From positions 23,658 through 87,657 of the forward strand of contig PCCS01000055.1 in assembly GCA_002731825.1 (NCBI GenBank): 64,000 nucleotides of DNA, written 5' to 3'. The position numbers were made by a program, and so were the translations under genes. Shown piece after piece: positions 45,275-52,394 of the stretch. The DNA is from Myxococcales bacterium. Lineage in GTDB: Bacteria; Myxococcota_A; Bradymonadia; UBA7976; UBA1532. The notes under the pieces were generated by a model. It did not search any database, was not told where the DNA came from, and saw only the letters and a list, made by a program, of their open reading frames with translations. Numbering within the stretch: the first letter of the stretch is position 1; every line of letters begins with the position of its first letter.

Positions 45275-45440
45275 GAACAAAAGTGATGCAGGGCTGTCAG
45301 ACATGGCAACTTGAAGCGTCCTGTTTTTATGAATGAGGGAATTGAAAACACAATCCCTTCGTTCAAGTGTTTATAGGCCCCGTCTCGTTGTCGACTTTTC
45401 CTCCCCCCCCCTTGGCGTCGACGAGACGGGGTCTTTTTTT
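45275..45440 (+). ncRNA. Candidate small RNA with strong terminator
   Basis: No gene lies on the plus strand here, yet the region ends in a complete intrinsic terminator. It holds a -10-like TATGAT at 45268-45273 (with a weak TTGGAT 19 bases upstream), a hairpin at 45336-45358 (AGGGAATTG and CAATCCCT around an A-rich loop) and the terminator at 45378-45440. The predicted transcript is about 160 bases and matches no RNA family I recognise. A 15-codon frame (ATG at 45328) could be read within it. Both flanking protein genes are on the minus strand, so a terminated plus transcript needs its own start. Confidence 0.4.
45378..45440 (+). terminator. Strong rho-independent terminator with C9 loop
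   Basis: The arm at 45378-45395 (CCCCGTCTCG, bulge TTG, TCGAC) pairs with 45417-45431 (GTCGACGAGACGGGG), giving 15 base pairs. A run of seven T follows at 45434-45440. The 21-base loop contains nine consecutive C (45403-45411). The T-run is on the plus strand only, so it acts rightward. Confidence 0.8.
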
Positions 45441-45455
45441 CCACCAGACCACTGA

Positions 45456-46385
45456 CTAGTGCTGTAGCAGGCGGGTCAACCTTAGATGCGCCATGGTATC
45501 GGCCAGGTCATGCTGTGGATTGAATCCGAGGGTCGAGCGAGCCCTTTGCCCATCGACCATACAAAGGTATCGAAGATGGTCCAATTCGGGTGCGGGAAAG
45601 GTGGTCAATCTCATTTTGAATAAGCGGTTGAGCATAGGCCCCGCCACCAAATGAGGGACGGCAATTGGTTTGCACTCAGCCAATCGATGTAGCTGGCTCA
45701 AAGGTGCAGGCTCACAGCCCGGCACATTGAAGATGCCCTGAATCCCTGGTTCCAAAGCATGTTCCACCGCAAGAGCGGTGTCATTTTCATGTATGACTTG
45801 CACGACCGGATCGAAGCCTGCGAGCGTCCAAGGTCTCAAAAGCCTGAGATAATTGCTCGGCGCATTTCTCACCAAGCCGATGATGTGAACGGGTCGTAAT
45901 ATGACAGTTTCGACTTGTGGATATTTCCAAAAAAAGCTCTGACCCAGCATATCTACACCAACGAGGTCGCGAATTTCGCTGAAGCGTTCACCGCCCATAA
46001 GTGGTGTATCCTCGCCAAGGAACTGAGTATTATCGGGCCTTGGTCCATAGACATTTGCACTGCTCAACAAAACCAGTTTCTTAACCCCATGCTTAACACA
46101 ATGGGACATAACTCGGTCTGTTCCCTGAATATTGAAGCTGTAGTGTTCAGCTGAACTGGCCCTAGGATTATGAAGCACTTGTAGGTGGACTACAGCATCG
46201 AATCGGTTTTGCCGGAAAATCGCCTCACACCGTTTCCGTCGAATATCGATGCAATGGACTTCAACGTCTTTGGGTACGGTCCGACATGGCCGTCTATCGA
46301 TGCCAACGACCTCGTGGTTTCGATGTAGAAGACCGGCAAGTAATCGGCCAAACCGCCCTGCGATCCCAGTGATGGCGATCTTCAT
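45456..46385 (-). CDS. NAD(P)-dependent epimerase/dehydratase family protein
   Basis: A 309-residue extended SDR. The Rossmann motif ITGIAGRFGRLLA is at 5-17, the acidic cofactor residue in VVGIDRR follows, and VLLSSANVYGPRP is the usual SSxxVYG block; the catalytic YxxxK motif is not obvious. It resembles proteins called GalE-like in actinobacteria. The start overlaps the acyltransferase stop by four bases (ATGA), so the pair is co-translated. Substrate unknown; association with a lipid acyltransferase suggests glycolipid or sugar-lipid work. Confidence 0.8.
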   Translation of the reverse strand: MKIAITGIAGRFGRLLAGLLHRNHEVVGIDRRPCRTVPKDVEVHCIDIRRKRCEAIFRQNRFDAVVHLQVLHNPRASSAEHYSFNIQGTDRVMSHCVKHGVKKLVLLSSANVYGPRPDNTQFLGEDTPLMGGERFSEIRDLVGVDMLGQSFFWKYPQVETVILRPVHIIGLVRNAPSNYLRLLRPWTLAGFDPVVQVIHENDTALAVEHALEPGIQGIFNVPGCEPAPLSQLHRLAECKPIAVPHLVAGPMLNRLFKMRLTTFPAPELDHLRYLCMVDGQRARSTLGFNPQHDLADTMAHLRLTRLLQH

Positions 46386-47239
46386 AAAAAATATCCATCT
46401 CGCTCTGACAAACCACGCTTGAGTAGTCCATCGATGGCAGCTTTGACCACGGCCACCTTCTTTCCGATCTCGATATCATCTTCCTCCGGGTCGCCCTCAA
46501 AATAGAGCGGTCTGCCAAAATAAATACGATATTTGACAGGCAGCGGCAGCCAACCCAAGACAGGCACCAGCAAGTTAACGATCAGGGGAAATGCAGGTAT
46601 ACCCAAAGTCTTGGCGGCCCGATCCATATTTCCAATATTCAGGTATTGCTCTTCGGCCCCGACAACACCGACCGGAACAATGGGTGTTCCGGTCTCAAGA
46701 GCCAACCTCATGAACCCGTGGCCAAACTCTTGAAGCTGATAGGCATTTTTATAGGGTTTACTGATCCCGCGTGCGCCTTCGGGAAAAACCAGGACCGGCG
46801 CAGCTTGCTCTAATAAGCGTCGGCAATTCTCAGGGGTCCCTAATACTTGCCCGAGGCGCGCGAAGAAAACGCTCGCGTATGGCAGTGACGGAACCCATCT
46901 CTCAACCATAGAGCGAACAGCTCGAGGCTGCTGCGCATCCAGCATCAATGCTGCGGCGATCATGGCCGCATCAATGGGAATTTGACCACTGTGATTACTG
47001 ACCAAAAGAACGCGCCCAGGAGGGACCTGTTCCAATCCGACGGACTCGGTTCTAAACCATCTCCGATAAAAAAATCCAGCGACGGGCAACACCCACTTGA
47101 GTTGCTCTGGGGTATAGCCAAAGTCGTCGCTTTTACGCCCACCCAAATTACGAGATAAATCATCGATTGTATCCAGGAGGTCTGGAGACAGCTGACCTTC
47201 GATAAAATCGAGTGCACTTGTGTAGATATGCTTTATCAT
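46382..47239 (-). CDS. PlsC-like glycerol-phosphate or lipid acyltransferase
   Basis: A 285-residue acyltransferase of the LPLAT superfamily. The active-site block is SNHSGQIPIDAAMI (H followed by Asp after six residues, as in some actinobacterial members, instead of HX4D). The phosphate-binding motif is FPEGARGISKPY. A helical N-terminal extension of about 60 residues precedes it. It could acylate lysophosphatidate, diacylglycerol or another lipid alcohol. It is coupled to the epimerase (ATGA) and divergent from the glycerol-1-phosphate dehydrogenase gene. Confidence 0.82.
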   Translation of the reverse strand: MIKHIYTSALDFIEGQLSPDLLDTIDDLSRNLGGRKSDDFGYTPEQLKWVLPVAGFFYRRWFRTESVGLEQVPPGRVLLVSNHSGQIPIDAAMIAAALMLDAQQPRAVRSMVERWVPSLPYASVFFARLGQVLGTPENCRRLLEQAAPVLVFPEGARGISKPYKNAYQLQEFGHGFMRLALETGTPIVPVGVVGAEEQYLNIGNMDRAAKTLGIPAFPLIVNLLVPVLGWLPLPVKYRIYFGRPLYFEGDPEEDDIEIGKKVAVVKAAIDGLLKRGLSERDGYFL

Positions 47240-47352
47240 AGTTGGTGTACGAAAGCCGATTCGAGACTCCGCGATCCTTCCGGAACGATCGATAGCGTCT
47301 TGTATGATCTACACGACTAAGTCACGATGCGGAAGTGGCCTGCGGAGGATTC

Positions 47353-48624
47353 ATGAAACTACACGAAATTTGCCCTGTCGAGCTCCCAGAAGCCGACCTC
47401 ACCGACTCCGTTTACATCGGCAGTGGAATCAGAACCGACCTACAGGATATTGCAGCCCAATTCGGCGTCACCGATACACCGGTGATTTGTGATCCCAATA
47501 CCCTTAATGCTGCTGGTCTCAAAAATCAGTCAGATCATCGGATTGATCTGGGCCCACATGCGCACGCCGATGCTGAAACAGTTGGCCGCGTCAGTGAAAA
47601 ACTGACCGGTGCCGCCGGTGCAATTGCTGTGGGCAGTGGCACAGTAAACGATCTTGCAAAGCGAGCCTGCGCGCAAAACGAAATCCCATATATCGTCTTG
47701 GGCACTGCCGCCAGCATGAACGGCTACGCCAGCGGAATCGCGGCCATCTTGGATCAAGGCGTTAAAACAACGGTCCCCGCTCGGCCGCCAAGGGCCATCA
47801 TACTTGACTGTGAGATCCTTGCAGACGCGCCAGCTCGTCTCACTCAAGCGGGCTTAGGTGATTTGATCAGTAAGCCCGTGAGCGATTCTGATTGGTGGCT
47901 TGCCGACGCCGTTGAAAAAACAGGCTACAGCGAACTGCCAAGCCTCATCGTCGATCATGCCGTCGCCGCAGCGGTCAATGCAGCATCTGGTCTTCCGGAA
48001 AAAGATTTGAACGCACACGGTGCGCTGGGCACCGCTCTCGTCCTGAGTGGAGTCGCTATGGTTGTGGCGGGTAGCAGCAGCCCGGCCAGCGGTGGCGAAC
48101 ACTTGATCAGCCATCTATGGGATATGGAAAACGTCGTGCTTGGACAGCCAACGCGGCTCCATGGGGCGCAAGTTGGTGTTGCAACTTGTATCACAGCCGC
48201 GCTCTACCAACTCCTTCTGGAGTGTACAAATCCAGTGTTTGCAAGGGTGCCCAGCCGTCAAGCCCTTGAAACACGAATTCAAGACGAACATGGGCCGCTT
48301 GCAGCGTCGATTTTGCCCCACGCTCGAAGCAAAAATGAACGCGCAGAAGCCCGAATCGCGGTCCTCCGAGACAACTGGTCAGAAATCAGAGATGGCTTAG
48401 CCGATCGGACCCTCCCAAAACCGGAGGACATTCGACGCACTCTGTGTGCTGCCAATGCGCCGAGCACCTTGGCGGAGCTCGGTGAAACGAGAGCGAATAC
48501 CGCGCGGGTTTTCCGCCTCGCGCGAGATATCCGAAACCGAATCACAGTGTTAGATATTGCTTTTGAGCTTGGCATACTGCCAGGCAGAATAGATGAGGTT
48601 TTGGATCGGTCAGGCGTTGTCTGA
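47353..48624 (+). CDS. egsA: Glycerol-1-phosphate dehydrogenase homologue (EgsA/AraM family)
   Basis: A 423-residue metal-dependent dehydrogenase that in its family makes sn-glycerol-1-phosphate from dihydroxyacetone phosphate with NAD(P)H. Motifs: GSGTVNDLAK, the TAASMNGYAS segment, the AGLGDLISK metal region and SSSPASGGEHLISHLWDM, with His ligands, all as in AraM/EgsA and unlike glycerol dehydrogenase. Very strong GGAGG stands before the ATG at 47353. A -10-like TATGAT lies at 47303-47308. Glycerol-1-phosphate is the archaeal lipid backbone; in Bacillus it goes to archaeal-type prenyl ether lipids. No prenyl-glycerol synthase is in the window. Confidence 0.85.
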   Translation: MKLHEICPVELPEADLTDSVYIGSGIRTDLQDIAAQFGVTDTPVICDPNTLNAAGLKNQSDHRIDLGPHAHADAETVGRVSEKLTGAAGAIAVGSGTVNDLAKRACAQNEIPYIVLGTAASMNGYASGIAAILDQGVKTTVPARPPRAIILDCEILADAPARLTQAGLGDLISKPVSDSDWWLADAVEKTGYSELPSLIVDHAVAAAVNAASGLPEKDLNAHGALGTALVLSGVAMVVAGSSSPASGGEHLISHLWDMENVVLGQPTRLHGAQVGVATCITAALYQLLLECTNPVFARVPSRQALETRIQDEHGPLAASILPHARSKNERAEARIAVLRDNWSEIRDGLADRTLPKPEDIRRTLCAANAPSTLAELGETRANTARVFRLARDIRNRITVLDIAFELGILPGRIDEVLDRSGVV

Positions 48625-48627
48625 GCA

Positions 48628-49527
48628 TCACAAGCCAAGCTTGTTCGTATTGGAAAAGTGAATTTTCGCAACATGGTGCAGTTGCTGACGCCCGTGGCGC
48701 TGCACAAACTCATGACCGGCCGTAAGTGTTTTTTCACCCGCACCAAGGGGCAGACCCAACCCATACCGTTTCGAGAGCGCTTTCATACCGCGAAGGAATG
48801 CAGCTCGGGCGAGGATACTTGCAGCACCAACAGCGGGATCAGATTCTGCCTTCGGCCACTGATCGACCTGAGGCAGTCCGTCGATTCGAGATAAAGCGCG
48901 CTGCATGGTTCGTTCTGGTGCAAAGCGATCGATTAGGACCCACTCGACCGCACCATTTGACTCCACCAGCAAGGTCTCAATGACTTTGGCATGAGCCCAT
49001 GCCAGGAGAGTATTTAAATTCCCTATCCGCTGGTACAGTTCGTTGTATTTTGCCGGTCCAATCATCAGGACATCCGACCGACATATGTGGCGAAGTGGCC
49101 TGTCCATTTGGAGAATACGCTCATCGGAAATGGTTTTGGAGTCATCGACACCGATCTCCAATAGCAACTCTAATTGACTCCGCTCCAGTGCGACCCCTGC
49201 AACCACGAGAGGGCCAAAGTAATCGCCTTTGCCAGCCTCATCACTGCCAGCCCAATGACGTGGCGCTGGTTTCGGATGGCGAGACAGCGCCTGCTGGAAC
49301 GGCTTAGCCGACGCGGTTATTTCAGCCAGCAAGCCGCGCCAAACATCGGCTTCTTTTCCTTGGATAAGTAGTTTTCCTGAGCGGTAGAAAGTGACTCTCA
49401 CAGCCGGTCCAAGGGCAAGCCAAAACGCATGTTCGGCTTCGGTCATCTGAAATCCATGAGAGCGGAAGAATTCTCCGGTGGAAGCCTGATCTTCTTTCGG
49501 GAGCTTGATCGTAAAACTGGATGCCAT
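48628..49527 (-). CDS. rnhC: Ribonuclease HIII
   Basis: A 299-residue enzyme that cleaves the RNA strand of RNA-DNA hybrids. The N-terminal TBP-like DNA-binding domain (about 1-80) marks the HIII form. The type 2 RNase H core begins with GSDEAGKGDYFGPLVVAGV, metal ligands D96 and E97, and includes DDSKTISDERI and IDRFAPE further on, with AESDPAVGAASILARA toward the C-terminus. RNase HIII is mostly known from Firmicutes and Aquificae and less often from other phyla. It converges on the egsA-like gene, with three bases between the two stops. Confidence 0.93.
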   Translation of the reverse strand: MASSFTIKLPKEDQASTGEFFRSHGFQMTEAEHAFWLALGPAVRVTFYRSGKLLIQGKEADVWRGLLAEITASAKPFQQALSRHPKPAPRHWAGSDEAGKGDYFGPLVVAGVALERSQLELLLEIGVDDSKTISDERILQMDRPLRHICRSDVLMIGPAKYNELYQRIGNLNTLLAWAHAKVIETLLVESNGAVEWVLIDRFAPERTMQRALSRIDGLPQVDQWPKAESDPAVGAASILARAAFLRGMKALSKRYGLGLPLGAGEKTLTAGHEFVQRHGRQQLHHVAKIHFSNTNKLGL

Positions 49528-49666
49528 TTAAAATTCTCGTCTTGATCTGGTCTCCATCATTGGCCGAGCAAGCCCATGCAGTCAAGGTCCTCGAGACAGG
49601 CCTAGCGTGGGGCTTTTAACTCTCCGATTTAAGCGCGGGACCGATGACTTCAGAGGTGGTTACGTG

Positions 49667-49681
49667 TATACTCCGTACCTA
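49667..49681 (+). promoter_or_regulatory. Possible leaderless promoter before the M3 peptidase
   Basis: TATACT at 49667-49672 lies eight bases from the ATG at 49681, with ATGACT at 49644-49649 as a partial -35 at a 17-base spacing. Transcription would start at or next to the ATG. No Shine-Dalgarno is present near the start; the nearest AGGTGG is more than 20 bases upstream. Confidence 0.35.
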
Positions 49682-51717
49682 TGATGAATCAAGCGCCAAA
49701 CGTAAATCCATTTCTCTGTTTCAACGGACCAATTCAGTTCGATAGAATGAGGGCCGACTTCGTTCGGCCTGCCCTCGAGCAGCTCCTGATGGAGGCAGAA
49801 CGCGAACTCGAATCCATCGTGGGGGATGACGCTCAATCAACATTTGAATCAGTCATTGGGGCGATGGAAAACGCGACCAGCCGGCTGGAAGACAGCCTCG
49901 GATGGGTGTCACATCTGGTCAATCTCATCGACGATAGACAGTTTCGAGATGTCTACAACGAAATGCAGCCTCGAGTCGCCGAGTTCTTTTCAGGCATTCC
50001 CCATCGACAAAACCTCTGGGATGCCCTGTCAAATCTGAGTGGGATAGCTGGCTCTCATCGCCTGACCGAAGAGCAGCAGCGGTCCCTGGATTCAACGACT
50101 GAAAATTTTAAACGTCAAGGCGCAGCACTCGACGCAGCCGCCAAGATAAAACTGACTAAAATTGATTTAGCACTGGCCACCGAAACAAATCGTTTTACTG
50201 AAAACGTTGTCTATGCCGCTGATCAATTTGAGCTGCTGGTGACCGACGAAAGCCGCCTAGCCGGTCTTCCGGAATCCGAAATTGAGGCCGCACGAACATC
50301 AGCTGAACGAAAAAACAAAGAGGGATGGCGTTTCACATTACAGGGGCCCAGTTATCTCGCCGCGATGACCTATTTGGAAGACAGTGGCCTTCGAGAAACT
50401 CTCTATCGAGCGTATAACAGTCGAGCCACCGACACCCCCTATGACAACACCGAGCGAATGGCCACCATCTTAAATCTTCGGGCTGAGAAGGCACAAATGC
50501 TCGGCTATGGCGACGTGGCCGACTTGTACTTGGAAAATCGAATGGTCAAATCAGGTCAGTCCGCACAAGACTTTGTGGACGGCCTGATCCAGCGAACGCG
50601 CCCATCGGCCGACCGCGAACATACGGAGCTTATGGCCTTTGCTGCTAAAGAATTTGGAGTTCAGTCAATGGAGGCGTGGGACCTGAGTTTTTACGCCGAG
50701 AAGCAGCGGCGACAAGAATTTGGTTTTGATGAGGAAGTCCTCAGGCCTTATCTGGGACTCACATCGGTCCTAGACGGACTATACGACCTGCTCAAGCGCT
50801 TGTATGGGGTGACCATTGAGCAGTTACCGGAGCAACCGACCTGGCATCCCGATGTCACCGCGTACTCGCTGAACGGGGAGGCTGGCCAACCCATTGGCAT
50901 TTTCTATCTCGACTTGTTTCCGCGGGAGGGAAAACGCGGCGGAGCATGGATGCAACCACTCCGACTTGGGGATTCTGGACAAGCGGAGCCACACGTGGGC
51001 GTTGTCTGCTGCAACTTTAGCAAACCCATTGGCGCGCAGCCTGCACTGCTCAGGCATCGGGAATTGGAAACTCTGTTTCATGAATTTGGCCACTTGATGC
51101 ATCATCTTCTGACCCAAGTCAGTGTCCGAGGTTTGGCAGGATGCAATGTTGCCTGGGATTTTGTGGAACTGCCGTCGCAAATCATGGAAAATTGGTGCTG
51201 GGAGAAAGAGGGACTCAATTTAGTCGCTCGCCATTATGAAACAGGTTTGCCTATCCCTGACGCCCTTTTTGAAAAGCTCATCAATGCACGAAACTTTAGG
51301 ACGGCAACGGGAATGATGCGTCAGCTTAGTTTTGGAGCGGTCGATCTGGCGCTACACCGGGTGTACGACCCGGGGACAGACGGCAGTGTTGTCGAATTCT
51401 CAAGCAAGGTCGCCTCAGACTTTTTTCCGATACCACTGCCATCGGATTATGCGCAAATTGCATCCTTTCGCCATTTATTCGGCGGACCCATCGCTTATGC
51501 GGCAGGCTATTACTCCTATAAATGGGCTGAGGTTTTAGAAGCCGATGCATTTTCTCGATTTAAAAACGAAGGACTTTTTTCGGCGTCAGTCGGCGATGCA
51601 TTTCGCCGAACGATTTTGTCCAAGGGGAACAGCAAAGACCCAATGGTTTTGTACACGGACTTCATGGGTAGACACCCTGATCCAGATGCACTTTTTGAGC
51701 GGGCTGGTTTGGCATGA
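49681..51717 (+). CDS. M3-family oligopeptidase (PrlC/OpdA-like)
   Basis: A 678-residue zinc endopeptidase that degrades oligopeptides and signal peptides in the cytoplasm. The zinc motif HEFGH is H467-E468-F-G-H471 (LFHEFGHLMHHLL); the downstream Glu ligand lies in the region WDFVELPSQIMENW. The C-terminal LFGGPIAYAAGYYSYKWAEVLEAD motif with paired Tyr and Gly is conserved in M3A enzymes. Length matches OpdA (about 680). No export signal. The start may be leaderless (see the promoter entry); ATG at 49684 is equivalent. Confidence 0.92.
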   Translation: MMNQAPNVNPFLCFNGPIQFDRMRADFVRPALEQLLMEAERELESIVGDDAQSTFESVIGAMENATSRLEDSLGWVSHLVNLIDDRQFRDVYNEMQPRVAEFFSGIPHRQNLWDALSNLSGIAGSHRLTEEQQRSLDSTTENFKRQGAALDAAAKIKLTKIDLALATETNRFTENVVYAADQFELLVTDESRLAGLPESEIEAARTSAERKNKEGWRFTLQGPSYLAAMTYLEDSGLRETLYRAYNSRATDTPYDNTERMATILNLRAEKAQMLGYGDVADLYLENRMVKSGQSAQDFVDGLIQRTRPSADREHTELMAFAAKEFGVQSMEAWDLSFYAEKQRRQEFGFDEEVLRPYLGLTSVLDGLYDLLKRLYGVTIEQLPEQPTWHPDVTAYSLNGEAGQPIGIFYLDLFPREGKRGGAWMQPLRLGDSGQAEPHVGVVCCNFSKPIGAQPALLRHRELETLFHEFGHLMHHLLTQVSVRGLAGCNVAWDFVELPSQIMENWCWEKEGLNLVARHYETGLPIPDALFEKLINARNFRTATGMMRQLSFGAVDLALHRVYDPGTDGSVVEFSSKVASDFFPIPLPSDYAQIASFRHLFGGPIAYAAGYYSYKWAEVLEADAFSRFKNEGLFSASVGDAFRRTILSKGNSKDPMVLYTDFMGRHPDPDALFERAGLA

Positions 51718-51733
51718 TAGGAGCTGTCGTTAG

Positions 51734-52270
51734 ATGTTGAGATCGATCGATGTACCCCAGGCGAATGCATTGGAAACGGTCAGACAGGTTGTCTATGCGA
51801 TTGATCTCGGTGTGCGACGCATAGATGACCTGGCCGACTTTACAGGCTTCTCAACGCGCCATGCAGGCTACCGTGTGCATGCCGCTCGTATCCTAGGGCT
51901 GATTCGTCTGAATGATGATGAAGCGACCATTACAGCATTGGGTGAACGGCTCCTCTGTGCAGATCCACAGTCCGAAAAAGAACGAGCGGTCTTCTACGAT
52001 GCGATCGCTGGTTCCGCCGTCATTCAGCTATTGGTCCCCGACTTACTCAGCCTTGTTCCTCCGAGCTCTGACACCATTACAGCGCGTCTATTTAGGCAGA
52101 CTAAATTGCGTGAAACAACCGCTCAGCGCCGTGCTGGGGGCCTACTCGCATGGCGCCGCTATGTCTACGGCGAGCCTGGATTAGACCGCCCGCCATCAAG
52201 AAAGCGTAAAGAGAAACGCAGCGCCACAGAACCGACACAAGGTGTTCAACTGGATCTTTTTAAACTCTAA
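51734..52270 (+). CDS. Winged-helix-like protein of unknown function
   Basis: A 178-residue basic protein. Residues about 12-70 look like a winged helix (LGVRRIDDLADFTGFSTRHAGYRVHAARILGLI), followed by a helical part with ITALGERLL and SEKERAVFYDAIAGS, and a Lys/Arg-rich C-terminal tail. The pattern resembles the small helical domain attached to some restriction and AAA-associated proteins, but there is no enzymatic domain here. It follows the M3 peptidase by 16 bases and may be co-transcribed. Probably DNA-binding; role unknown. Confidence 0.65.
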   Translation: MLRSIDVPQANALETVRQVVYAIDLGVRRIDDLADFTGFSTRHAGYRVHAARILGLIRLNDDEATITALGERLLCADPQSEKERAVFYDAIAGSAVIQLLVPDLLSLVPPSSDTITARLFRQTKLRETTAQRRAGGLLAWRRYVYGEPGLDRPPSRKRKEKRSATEPTQGVQLDLFKL

Positions 52271-52394
52271 AATCAGCTCTCTTGTCTCCACTGTGAACGG
52301 GACCCGGCGCCTTGAATTCAGAGCCAGCGTGGTGCCACGCAAAGGCGTTGGATTAAAAACTCGTTTTGATGGTCGCCAGTGGTTGGACCAATTA

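Noticed and set aside
45208..45444. 78-codon frame on the minus strand
   Set aside because: It runs through the terminator stem and poly-C loop and has no credible protein features.
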